Part shown: positions 27,028 to 35,099 of the stretch, one piece after another | Layout of the letters: every line of letters starts with the position of its first letter | How positions within the stretch are numbered: the first letter of the stretch is position 1 | DNA from: JAXLYE01 sp046351595 | GTDB taxonomy: Bacteria > Myxococcota_A > Polyangia > Palsa-1104 > JAEUJZ01 | DNA: 64,000 nucleotides | Direction of reading: 5' to 3' | NCBI GenBank assembly: GCA_046351595.1 | Contig: JAXLYE010000001.1 | Span: 1,550,001 to 1,614,000, forward strand | Notes under the pieces: model-generated | Seen by the model: the letters and a program-made list of their open reading frames with translations, nothing else | The model's database searches: none | What the model was told of the DNA's origin: nothing | Program-made: the position numbers and the translations under genes

Positions 27028-28728
27028 CTACGGCTTGTACAGCAGCGAGCCGAGCGCGGTGAGCTCGGGCTTCGTACTGGCGGGTGCGCGCTCGAGGCGG
27101 CCGCGCTCGAACCACTGCACGAAGCGGCCGGACTCGGACTCGAGGTAGGCGGCGCTCACCGGGTAGCCGAGCGCGGCCAGCCCGTCGGGCAGCTGCTTCC
27201 AGAAGGCGAGGAAGCCGGTCGCCGTCTCGGTGCCGGTGGGCGTCGCGGCGGCGCTGTCGCAGACGTTGTGGCGGATGCCGCGGCCGCCGTCCGTGGCCGG
27301 GCGCGTGAGCAGCAGGCAGCCGGGCTTCTGCGCCGCCTCCTCCTGGAACGGCACGAGCGGCGAGGTGCGCCAGTCGATGCCGAGCTGCATCAGCCGCTCG
27401 AGGCCGAGCCGCCCCGGGGTGACGTCGAAGGGCCGATCTTCCTCGGGGTGCAGCTCGAGGCGGACCTTCTCGAGCCACTGGCCGGGCGCGCGGCTGCCGG
27501 CGTCGGGCGCGGCGAGCGGGCGGCCGAAGACCGGGGCGCCGCCGTTGTCGCTGAAGACCCGCCAGGTCCGGCCGCAGATCTCGTGCGCGCGCGTGCGCGC
27601 CGGCTTGCCGAGCGCCTTGGAGAAGTCGGCGCAGCCCCAGTCGCGCACGGCGAAGCGATCGTTGTAGAGCTCCGGCCCCGGCGTCAGCTCGGCGCTCGGC
27701 CGCTGCCAGCGCGCCTGCGCCAGCTCCTCGACGGTGGCGAACGAGTAGCCGGCGGCGCCCATGCCGTCGATGAGGTCACCGAGCGCGTCGCGCGTGCACG
27801 GGTGCGTATCGTGGAACAGGATGACCACGCCCTTCTTCGCGGTCACCAGCTTGTCCTTGAGCACCGTCTGCTTGATGCGCTCGACCTTCTCGGCAAAGGT
27901 GTACTTCGACGCCTTGTCCGGCGGCTGCGGCATCGAGGTCGTATACCACTCGTCCTTGGCCCAGTCGGCGGAGTCGGACGAGTCGAGGTTCCACAGGATG
28001 TTCAGCCCGCGCTCGCCGACCGCGGCGCCGACGGTGCGCAGCATCATGCGGTCGGCCTCGGTGAGCTTGCTGTCGTCCAGGCGGCTGATGAACGGCGCGC
28101 CGTAGGGCGGGCGCACGAGAGTCAGCGGCTGCGGCTTGCCGCCGGCCTTGATCAGCGCCTGGCTGACCAGCGCCTGGTTGTGATCGAGCTCGGCGGTGAG
28201 GTCGGCGGCCGAGAGCGTCTCGAGGTGCGGGTGGTGCATGGTGTGGTTGCCGAGGGTGTGCCCGTCGTCGACGATGCGCTTGAGCACGTCGCGGTACAGC
28301 ACCTTCTGCATGGTCTTGGGATCGACGTAGCTGCCGTCGAGCCCCATCGCGCCCTTGAGCCCGTAGGCGTTGATGAAGAACGTCGCCTTCACGCTCTTCT
28401 GCTTGAGGACGTCGAGGAAGGCGAGCGTGTACTCGCTCGGCCCGTCGTCGATGGTGAGATAGGCGGTGGCCGCCGGCAGCGTATCGGTCGGGTAGTAGCC
28501 GAGCGGGTGCGCCGCCGAGTACTCCTTCGACGGGATCGGCGGCTCGGGCGGCTTCTCCATCTCCTTGGGCATCTCGGTCGGCGGGTCCATCGCCATCATG
28601 CCGGGCGGCAGGCCGTCGGGCTCCGCGGCCTCGCCGCAGGCGCACAGGCCGGCGATGACAAAGGGGAGCAGCGCGCGGCGCCGTCGGGCTCCGGCGCACG
28701 AGAGGGAACGGTTCGGATTCGGTCGCAT
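27028..28728 (-). CDS. NodB-type polysaccharide deacetylase lipoprotein
   Basis: 566 aa, SD AAGGAGACCTC. The basic signal peptide ends at lipobox LCAC, and a Pro/Met/Glu-rich linker follows (35-70). The NodB domain (about 88-335) has motif 1 TIDDGPSEYT (TFDDGP type, catalytic Asp), motif 2 GNHTMHHPHL (metal His pair), motif 3 RPPYG, and later LFHDTHP with the catalytic His. It should remove N- or O-acetyl groups from envelope or exopolysaccharide. The C-terminal about 220 residues have Cys pairs and no recognised domain. It precedes the phosphatase gene on the same strand. Confidence 0.9.
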   Translation of the reverse strand: MRPNPNRSLSCAGARRRRALLPFVIAGLCACGEAAEPDGLPPGMMAMDPPTEMPKEMEKPPEPPIPSKEYSAAHPLGYYPTDTLPAATAYLTIDDGPSEYTLAFLDVLKQKSVKATFFINAYGLKGAMGLDGSYVDPKTMQKVLYRDVLKRIVDDGHTLGNHTMHHPHLETLSAADLTAELDHNQALVSQALIKAGGKPQPLTLVRPPYGAPFISRLDDSKLTEADRMMLRTVGAAVGERGLNILWNLDSSDSADWAKDEWYTTSMPQPPDKASKYTFAEKVERIKQTVLKDKLVTAKKGVVILFHDTHPCTRDALGDLIDGMGAAGYSFATVEELAQARWQRPSAELTPGPELYNDRFAVRDWGCADFSKALGKPARTRAHEICGRTWRVFSDNGGAPVFGRPLAAPDAGSRAPGQWLEKVRLELHPEEDRPFDVTPGRLGLERLMQLGIDWRTSPLVPFQEEAAQKPGCLLLTRPATDGGRGIRHNVCDSAAATPTGTETATGFLAFWKQLPDGLAALGYPVSAAYLESESGRFVQWFERGRLERAPASTKPELTALGSLLYKP

Positions 28729-28779
28729 GAGGTCTCCTTAATCAACGTAGTTCAGGAAAGAGGAACGGCGCAGGACACT

Positions 28780-28812
28780 CCCAGAGCCTTCCCAGAGCCT
28801 TCCCAGAGCCTT
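28780..28812. repeat. Three 11-bp tandem repeats
   Basis: CCCAGAGCCTT repeated three times perfectly, followed by a partial CCCGGAAG copy, in the gap between the two deacetylase-family genes. Nothing else is seen in 28729-28894. Confidence 0.85.
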
Positions 28813-28894
28813 CCCGGAAGACACAAAAGGGATTCCGTTCGCCCGGTTCCAGAGCGAGCGGAGCCCGGAGCTTCGCGGGCAGGCTCCGGATCGC

Positions 28895-30337
28895 TCAGTG
28901 TGGGCCGCAGCTCGGGCGGTCGGCGCGGCGCGGACCGCGCAGCGACGGCGGCGTGCGCTCGACGAGCGGCAAGAGCGGCGCCTTGGTGTAGCGCCGCGTG
29001 AACTCGCCCATCGTCGGGAACTCCATGTACGGGCAGCGCAGCACGCCCTTGTCGTCGGGGCAGCCCTGCGCCGCGAAGCGGAAGACGCGCTTGAACGTCT
29101 CGAAGTAGACGCCGTTGCCGTAGGCGCGCAGGTGGTGGCCGATGTGCCAGGTCATCTTGCCGCGGTCGTTGTAGCAGGCAACGATGCTGCGACGGTAGTC
29201 CTTGTCCATGGTCATGCCGTCGGTGTCCATGTGGACCATGTAGTTATAGTCCATGGGGATCGCCAGCGAGTCCGCGAACTTCATCAGGGACAGCTCGAAG
29301 ACTCCCTTGTAGCGGTACGGAGCGTCCGGCTCGTCGACCTGGCTGGAGTCGTAGGTGTAGCCCATCTCCTTCAAGACCTCGTACATCGCTTCGTTGGTCT
29401 CGAGCAGCGGCGCGCGGAAGCCGACCGGCTGGTAGGGCTTGAGCGCGGGGTGGGCGAGGTTCGGCGTGCCGTCGGTGCGGAACAGCTCCTGGCCCTGGTG
29501 CAGGATCGGGAACGCGGGCCGCGGCAGGCAGAGGTCGATCCCGTACAGCTCGGTCCCGGTCTCTTCCGGGAAGCCGCAGAACGTGCCGCTCGGGCACGCG
29601 GTGTCGGCGTTGCAGTCGCGCGTGCAGAAGCCCTGGGTGGCGGTGACCATGGCGCAGCGGCCGGTGCTGCACTGCTTGCTGTCGGTGCACGAGGCGCCGA
29701 CCGCGCCGGCGGCCGCGCCCGGGGCCGGGGCCCACTTCGGGAAGACGGGCTGGCCGCGCTCGTCGAGCACCGGCTGGAACAGGTTCTTCTGCAGCAGGTC
29801 CTGGTACTCCTTCAGCTCGGCCCGCCACTGCGCCGCGGTCCACATGCCGCCGTCCTGGTGGCGCACCGTGTGGTTGGCGACCTCGTGCCCCTCGTTCAGC
29901 GCCTGCTGCGTCAGAGCCCAGCGCACCAGCACCTCGTCGCGGGTCGCCGCGCGCCCGACCGCCGAGCCGGTGACCGTGGTGTCATAGAACGCGGTCGTCA
30001 CAAAGTACGTGAGGCGCAGCGGCTTCTTGTAGGTCGCCTGGATCTCGCGCGCGAACTCCATCGTCGCCACCCAGCTCCGGAACGGCGAGCTGCCGGCATC
30101 GAACGATCCGGTCAGCACCATCGGCGCCGGCGGCGGCATGAGGTCCGGCGGAGGAGGAGGCGGCGGCGAGAGGTCGGCAGCGACGGACAGATCCTGCACG
30201 CCGGCCGGGACCGGCGGGTCCGCGGACGCCGGCGGCGGCGTCTCGGTGCACGCGAGACAGAGCGAGAGCAGCGAGGCGGAAGGCAGCGCCGCGGCGAGCC
30301 AGAAGCGGTGCAGAGCAGTTGAGACCGACAGATTCAT
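28895..30337 (-). CDS. Divergent polysaccharide-deacetylase-like lipoprotein with Cys-rich insert
   Basis: 480 aa. The start at 30337 has SD GGAGC and opens a signal peptide ending in lipobox LCLAC. A Pro-rich linker (about 35-75) follows. Similarity to the NodB fold is seen in GHEVANHTVRHQDGG (motif 2-like) and GFRAPLLETN (motif 3-like). The TFDDGP motif is absent, replaced by SFDAGSS, so activity is doubtful. Residues about 220-270 are an eight-Cys insert (CTDSKQCSTGRC... CNADTACPSGTFC) typical of myxobacterial surface proteins. It lies upstream of the canonical deacetylase on the same strand and may be a carbohydrate-binding companion. Confidence 0.8.
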   Translation of the reverse strand: MNLSVSTALHRFWLAAALPSASLLSLCLACTETPPPASADPPVPAGVQDLSVAADLSPPPPPPPDLMPPPAPMVLTGSFDAGSSPFRSWVATMEFAREIQATYKKPLRLTYFVTTAFYDTTVTGSAVGRAATRDEVLVRWALTQQALNEGHEVANHTVRHQDGGMWTAAQWRAELKEYQDLLQKNLFQPVLDERGQPVFPKWAPAPGAAAGAVGASCTDSKQCSTGRCAMVTATQGFCTRDCNADTACPSGTFCGFPEETGTELYGIDLCLPRPAFPILHQGQELFRTDGTPNLAHPALKPYQPVGFRAPLLETNEAMYEVLKEMGYTYDSSQVDEPDAPYRYKGVFELSLMKFADSLAIPMDYNYMVHMDTDGMTMDKDYRRSIVACYNDRGKMTWHIGHHLRAYGNGVYFETFKRVFRFAAQGCPDDKGVLRCPYMEFPTMGEFTRRYTKAPLLPLVERTPPSLRGPRRADRPSCGPH

Positions 30338-30558
30338 GAGCGAGCTCCTGTGTGCGTGGTGCGCACGCGTTCGGGGGAATCCGGGCGCGCAACATACCAT
30401 GGACATCGGAGGCTCTCGGAATCGAAAAGGAATGAAAAAGGAATCAGAAAAGGAGTCGAGCACGGACAGACGAGCAGGCGCCAGAGGGCGGTTTCCGAAC
30501 TGCTGAGTCTGTTATTTCGGGCGAACGCTGACGGAGTCCAGGTCGCCGGGCTTTTCAA

Positions 30559-30587
30559 TTGTTGCGCGCGCGGCCGTGGGCTACGGT
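30559..30587 (+). promoter_or_regulatory. Putative leaderless promoter of the halogenase-like gene
   Basis: TTGTTG (30559-30564), 17-nt spacer, TACGGT (30582-30587), eight bases to the ATG at 30596; no SD. The flanking 30338-30550 contains A-rich stretches (two GAAAAGGAAT-like units at 30424-30455) that stand out in this GC-rich window. Confidence 0.4.
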
Positions 30588-30595
30588 GCGGCGCC

Positions 30596-32272
30596 ATGGA
30601 GACGAAGCCGGAGTTCGACGTCGTAGTGATCGGCGGCAACCTGCTGGGTGCGATGGCCGCCATCATGCTGCAGCGCCGCGGGGTGAAGACCCTGGTCCTT
30701 GAGGCGCGCCCCGCCGGCAAGGAGCAGAAGGTGGTGGTCGGCGAGGCGATCACCGAGGGCTCGAGCGTCTTTCTGCGGCACGAGATCGGGATGACCGACT
30801 GGCTGAAGCAGAACGTGTTCCGCAAGTTCGGCTTCGACTTCCTGACGCTGCCGCGGCGACCGGCCGGGCCCGGCGAGAGCGGACCGCAGAGCGTCCCGGT
30901 CTCCTCGATCGAGGACTGCCACGAGCTGATGCTGTCGACGACGCCGCTGGAGAAGATCAGCGGCGCGGTGTCGCGCCTGATCCCGACCTACCACGTCGAG
31001 CGCACCAGCATGAACCGCCACGTCGTCGAGCGGGCGATCGCAGAAGGCGCCGACTACCGCGCCGGCGCCAACGTCGAGCACGTGCGCTTCGACGACGCCG
31101 ACGTCAGCCGCCGCCGGCACGAGGTGCTCTACAGCCGCGGCGGCGAGACCCACAGCGCGACGTGCCGCTGGGTGCTCGACTGCAGCGGCCGGCGCGCGGT
31201 GCTGTCGCGGCAGCTCGGGCTCCTGCGCCAGGTCCACGGCCGCCTCGACACCGCGTCGGTCTGGAACCGCTTCGACGGCGTCGAGAGCGACCCCGCGGTC
31301 TGGCGCGGCTTCCACGGCATCGACCGCCGCCGCCACACCATCCACATGACCGGCCCCGGCTTCTGGATCTGGTGGATCCACCAGCGCGACGACCTGACCT
31401 CGGTCGGCATCTCGTACGACAACGAGCAGCACCAGCCCGACGTCAAGACCGACGACCGCGGCTTCTGGGAGATGATGGGCAAGTTCCCGCCCGTGCTCGA
31501 GCTGCTCAAGCGCGCGCGCCCGCTCGAGCCGTATCAGTACTACGCCCACCTGCCCTACCAGAGCGAGCGCTGGATCGACGGCGCCGGCTACACGCTGATC
31601 GGCGACGCGGCGTGGTTCACCGACGCGCTCTACTCGATCGGCATCGAGACCGGCTGCCGCCAGCTCGTGAACGCGATCCCGCTCATCGTGAACTCGGTGC
31701 GCGGCCAGGCGCCGTGCGAGAAGGAGCTCGCGGGCCTGAACCGCGAGTTCCAGAACTGCCAGGACAGCGTCCTTTCGCTGAACCGCTTCAAGTACAAGCA
31801 CGCCTGGCACCGTCCGCACACGCTGATCCAAAGCGCCGTCTACGAGCTCGGTGAGATCGCCGAGCTTTACTACCTGCGCGACAAAGAGGACTGGCGCCCC
31901 GAGGTGCTGCGCAAGCACTACCGGCTGCAGTGGTACTCGGAAGAGCGGCGGCAGCGCCTGGATCGCTTCCTGGAAGGCGCGCTCGCCGACGGCGATCGCG
32001 ATCTCTTGCCGGGGGCCGGGCTGCTGAAGAAGGCGCTCTTGCCGGGGCCGTCGGTGTACCGCGCGACGTGGCCGCTGTGGCAGCTGCGCCGCGGCCTGCC
32101 GTACTTCTTCAACCTGATCCGCGGCTGGGCGTACTCCGAGCGAATGACCCACCGGCACGGCGCCTGGCCCGACGGGCTGCACTGGATGGCGACGTCCGCG
32201 CACGCGGTGCCGCCGCAGCTCGCGACCGTCGCGCCGTCCAAGGATGACCGCCGCGCCGCGCTGGCCGGCTGA
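30596..32272 (+). CDS. FAD-dependent halogenase-like flavoprotein
   Basis: 558 aa. FAD-binding GGNLLG at 13-18 (VVIGGNLLGAMAA) with VLEAR after the second strand. VGEAITEGSS near 48-57 matches the halogenase GEAT region. FWIWWIH at 256-262 resembles the WxWxIP signature of flavin-dependent halogenases (Pro replaced by His). LIGDAAWFTDALYSIGIETG near 334-353 matches their GDAAGFxDPxxSxG FAD motif. Lys77 in FRKFGFDF is a candidate for the catalytic lysine, by position only. It may halogenate an aromatic or act as a related monooxygenase. The unknown gene 9 bp downstream is surely co-transcribed. No NRPS/PKS is in the window. Confidence 0.82.
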   Translation: METKPEFDVVVIGGNLLGAMAAIMLQRRGVKTLVLEARPAGKEQKVVVGEAITEGSSVFLRHEIGMTDWLKQNVFRKFGFDFLTLPRRPAGPGESGPQSVPVSSIEDCHELMLSTTPLEKISGAVSRLIPTYHVERTSMNRHVVERAIAEGADYRAGANVEHVRFDDADVSRRRHEVLYSRGGETHSATCRWVLDCSGRRAVLSRQLGLLRQVHGRLDTASVWNRFDGVESDPAVWRGFHGIDRRRHTIHMTGPGFWIWWIHQRDDLTSVGISYDNEQHQPDVKTDDRGFWEMMGKFPPVLELLKRARPLEPYQYYAHLPYQSERWIDGAGYTLIGDAAWFTDALYSIGIETGCRQLVNAIPLIVNSVRGQAPCEKELAGLNREFQNCQDSVLSLNRFKYKHAWHRPHTLIQSAVYELGEIAELYYLRDKEDWRPEVLRKHYRLQWYSEERRQRLDRFLEGALADGDRDLLPGAGLLKKALLPGPSVYRATWPLWQLRRGLPYFFNLIRGWAYSERMTHRHGAWPDGLHWMATSAHAVPPQLATVAPSKDDRRAALAG

Positions 32273-32281
32273 GCCCCGCGC

Positions 32282-33157
32282 ATGTCACAAGCCCTCTTGG
32301 TGCGCTCGGCGCAGGCGCTGCTGCGGCCGTTCTCGGCGATGCCGGACTTTGACGCCGTGGTCCTGCCCGCGCTCAAGCAGATCCCGTTCTTCCGCGAGGC
32401 CAGCGACGAGGAGATCAGCCGCTCGCACGAGGCCTACCAGCGCGGCGACATCCGCGGCCTGATCGACACCTGGCGCGCGGTCGCGAGCCCCACGCGCGGC
32501 GCCGTCACCGGCGTCTACGGCGTCATCTACGAGCACATCGGCCGCCTGCCGCCGGCGCTCAACCGGCTGTCGGTGCTGGCGACGATGCGCGCCATCCTGC
32601 AGGCCGGCGTGCGCTTCCGCCAGACGCTGCGCCCGGCCACGCGCGCGGCGCTGCACAGCGAGTTCCCGTGGCTCGAGCGCCGCCACCTGCACATCCCGCC
32701 GGGCTGGTCGCCGCGCCTCGACTTCCCCGCCGCCTTCGGCACCTTCCTCGACGCCGGCAGCCTCGACGACGCGCGCGCGCGCTGGCAGCTGTGCGCCGCG
32801 CTGAACGAGGTGCAGCAGAGCGTCTACTCCGCGGACCTGGCGCGGCGCTTCCGCATGCCGGAGCTCCACGTGCAGTCCGCGCGCGAGGCCGAGCTGGCGC
32901 TGAACTACTTCGGCCACTGGTCGCCGCCGGCCACCGCGTCGCTGTGGCGCCAGTGCATCCTCGTGCTCGACGCGCTGAACGCGGTGGTGCTGGCGATGAC
33001 GTGCTCGCCGCGCGGGCCGCTGATCATGCTGCGCACGCTGCTCACCGCGCTGTCCGGCCGCGGCACCATCGAGTGGCGCCACTTCGTCGCCGGCCTCGAG
33101 CAGCCGCAGCCGCTCCTGCCGCCGCCGGCTAGCGCCCGCGCGGCGAGCGACAAGTAA
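32282..33157 (+). CDS. Unrecognised partner protein of the halogenase-like gene
   Basis: 291 aa, nine bases after the flavoprotein stop. No domain recognised. The sequence looks globular and mostly helical, with no signal peptide or strong membrane segment; a moderately hydrophobic stretch (LVLDALNAVVLAMT) lies near 225-240. Its few notable residues include several Trp/His in 125-145 (FPWLERRHLHIPPGW) and YFGHW near 207-211. The composition matches the host genome. Because it is tightly coupled to a flavoprotein oxidoreductase it may bind its substrate or act as an accessory enzyme; this is inference only. Confidence 0.7.
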   Translation: MSQALLVRSAQALLRPFSAMPDFDAVVLPALKQIPFFREASDEEISRSHEAYQRGDIRGLIDTWRAVASPTRGAVTGVYGVIYEHIGRLPPALNRLSVLATMRAILQAGVRFRQTLRPATRAALHSEFPWLERRHLHIPPGWSPRLDFPAAFGTFLDAGSLDDARARWQLCAALNEVQQSVYSADLARRFRMPELHVQSAREAELALNYFGHWSPPATASLWRQCILVLDALNAVVLAMTCSPRGPLIMLRTLLTALSGRGTIEWRHFVAGLEQPQPLLPPPASARAASDK

Positions 33158-33162
33158 CGAAT

Positions 33163-33216
33163 CGTGAGCGCTACGCTCACGTTACGCAAATAGTGAACGC
33201 TGCGTTCACGTTACGC
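33163..33216 (+). promoter_or_regulatory. Two tandem dyads (operator pair or twin hairpins) upstream of the antiporter gene
   Basis: Dyad 1: CGTGAGCG-CTA-CGCTCACG (33163-33181). Dyad 2: GTGAACGC-T-GCGTTCAC (33193-33209). Both are followed by GTTACGC, and the repeated block recurs at a 29-bp offset. Between the copies one base pair of the stem changes from G-C to A-T on both arms, so symmetry is preserved. They lie 34-87 bp before the antiporter ATG and six bases after the preceding stop codon. A 17-bp dyad of the type GTGAACGCTGCGTTCAC is the size expected for TetR-family operators. Confidence 0.7.
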
Positions 33217-33249
33217 CCACCGCGCACAAGAAAGGCCCCGACGAGCCGC

Positions 33250-34554
33250 ATGCAGACCGCCTTCCACGCCTCGACCGAGCACACCCTGGTGCAGCTGCTC
33301 TGCCAGATCGCGGTCATCCTGATCGTGGCGCGATGCGTCGGCTGGCTGTTCACGCGCCTGGGCCAGTCGCAGTCCATCGGCGAGATCTTCGCCGGCGTGC
33401 TGCTCGGCCCGTCGCTGTTCGGCTGGATCGCGCCCGCCGCCTTCGGCCGCCTGTTCACGCCCGCCGGCCCGCCGATCCTGCCGTTCCTCAGCCACATCGC
33501 GCTCATCCTGACGCTGTTCCTGATCGGGATGGAGTTTGACTACAGCCTGATCCCGCGCCACGCGCGCAAGGTCGTGGCCATGGCGCTCTTGACGCTGATC
33601 CTGCCGCTCGCCGTCGGGGCCGGGCTGGCGACGTGGCTGTGGCGGCTGGTCCCCGGTCAGAGCGGCTTCACCGCCTACGCGCTGTTCATCGGCATCACGC
33701 TCGCCATCACCGCGATCCCGATCATGGGCCGCATCCTGATGGAGCTCGGCCTGACCGATACGCGCATGGGCGTGCTGGCGATTACGACCGGCGCCACCAA
33801 GGACCTGTTCACGTGGTTCCTGTTGACGCTCATCATCGGCGTGGCGCGGCCGCCGGTGGACCTGTACGCCTTCTTGCGCATGGTCGCGCTCACGGCGCTG
33901 CTCGGGCTCGTGGTGATGACGCTGGGGCGGCGCCTGCTGGCGCTGGCCGAGCGCCGCCTGCCCGTTCACAACGGCCGCCCGCACCCGGCGCTGCTCTCGG
34001 GGCTCTTGATCGCGCTGACGCTGTGCGCGGCCGCGACCTCGGCCATCGGCATCTTCGCCATCTTCGGCGCCTTCCTGGCCGGCGTCGCGCTGTCGAGCCA
34101 GCGCCGCCTCGCCGCCGCGGTCGCCGATCGCCTGCACGATCTGACGATCCTTTATTTCCTGCCGCTGTTCTTCACGTACACCGGGCTGCGCGCGGACCTC
34201 ACGCAGCTCAGCGGACCGCTGCTCTTGTGCTGCCTGGTGGTGACCGTGTGCGGCAGCGTGGCGACGGGCGGGCCGGCCTACTTCGTCGCCCGCCTGGGCG
34301 GCATGGCGCGGCGCGAGAGCGCGGCCCTGGCCCTGCTCATCAACACGCCCGGCCTCATGGTCCTCATCCTTTTGAACATCGGGCTCGATCTCGGCGTCAT
34401 CCCGAGCGCGCTGTTCTCGCTGCTCATCGGCGCGGCGCTGGTGCGCAACCTGATCACGACGCCGCTGGTCCGCCGCCTGGCCGCGCCCGGCCTGCCCGCC
34501 GCCGTCGAGCCCGACCCGGCCCCGGCGCTCGGCGCCGCGGCGCACGCCGCCTGA
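33250..34554 (+). CDS. CPA2-type cation:proton antiporter (Kef/NhaS-like)
   Basis: 434 aa; the ATG at 33250 was chosen over an upstream GTG inside the dyads. The N-terminus carries QSQSIGEIFAGVLLGPSLFGW, the hallmark of CPA2 exchangers, and there are about 12-13 hydrophobic segments. In the middle, LFIGITLAITAIPIMGRILMELG and TTGATKDLFTWFLL match the ion-binding helices, with Thr-Lys-Asp in place of the usual ND/DD motif. There is no C-terminal TrkA domain, so it is shorter than KefB/C. It probably exchanges Na+ or K+ for H+ in the inner membrane. Regulation by the tandem dyads upstream is suggested by position. It ends one base before the stop of the convergent Cys-rich gene. Confidence 0.92.
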   Translation: MQTAFHASTEHTLVQLLCQIAVILIVARCVGWLFTRLGQSQSIGEIFAGVLLGPSLFGWIAPAAFGRLFTPAGPPILPFLSHIALILTLFLIGMEFDYSLIPRHARKVVAMALLTLILPLAVGAGLATWLWRLVPGQSGFTAYALFIGITLAITAIPIMGRILMELGLTDTRMGVLAITTGATKDLFTWFLLTLIIGVARPPVDLYAFLRMVALTALLGLVVMTLGRRLLALAERRLPVHNGRPHPALLSGLLIALTLCAAATSAIGIFAIFGAFLAGVALSSQRRLAAAVADRLHDLTILYFLPLFFTYTGLRADLTQLSGPLLLCCLVVTVCGSVATGGPAYFVARLGGMARRESAALALLINTPGLMVLILLNIGLDLGVIPSALFSLLIGAALVRNLITTPLVRRLAAPGLPAAVEPDPAPALGAAAHAA

Positions 34555-34555
34555 A

Positions 34556-34960
34556 TCAGAAAAGCTCGTCGGACTCGCCGGGCTGCTTGGGCACCGGCGG
34601 CGGCAGGCGCGGCGGCTTCTTGCCGGTCCAGGGCGTGCACCAGATCTCGGTCCAGACGCTGGCGCCGCGGGTCCGGCAGCGCGGCTCCCAGGCCCGCCCG
34701 GTGTCGGCGAGGAAGCTGCGGCTGCAGGCGTTGCGGTCGCCGTGCCAGGCGCGGCACGGGGTGCAGAACTCGTCGCGCTTCTGCACCCTCTGCACCTGGC
34801 ACTTCTCGACGTAGCCGCGCGGCGGCGGGATGTCCGCGCGGGCCGCGCGCACGCCGTCGACTCCGGCCCCGACACCGCCCCCGGTCTCGAGGGAGCGAGG
34901 GACGTCGAGGGTCACGATCGATCCGAAGGCCCCCACCAGCCAGAGCGCACGCAGCCGCAT
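34556..34960 (-). CDS. Small secreted Cys-rich protein, unrecognised
   Basis: 134 aa from the ATG at 34960; an upstream extension in the same frame has shadow-like composition. The signal sequence (RALWLVGAFGSIVTLDV) is short. The mature part holds six Cys (near 54, 66, 69, 79, 95, 108) with CTPC and two WC/CT contexts, suggesting three disulfides. The C-terminus is Lys/Pro-rich. It is convergent with the antiporter gene (one base between stops). No family recognised. Confidence 0.65.
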   Translation of the reverse strand: MRLRALWLVGAFGSIVTLDVPRSLETGGGVGAGVDGVRAARADIPPPRGYVEKCQVQRVQKRDEFCTPCRAWHGDRNACSRSFLADTGRAWEPRCRTRGASVWTEIWCTPWTGKKPPRLPPPVPKQPGESDELF

Positions 34961-35099
34961 CCCCGCAGGATCCCGCACGCGGCGGCGGCGGCGCAACCGC
35001 GGCAGCCCGTGATGCGCGGCACAGGCGGCGGACCCGGCCCGGAGCGGCGGACACCGACGGTCGCTCGGCCCGCGACCGGGTCTGTGCAAGACTGGCCGC

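Noticed and set aside
33193..33249. GTG start of the antiporter at 33193
   Set aside because: It would put the second dyad inside the coding sequence and add a non-hydrophobic head; the ATG at 33250 fits family starts.
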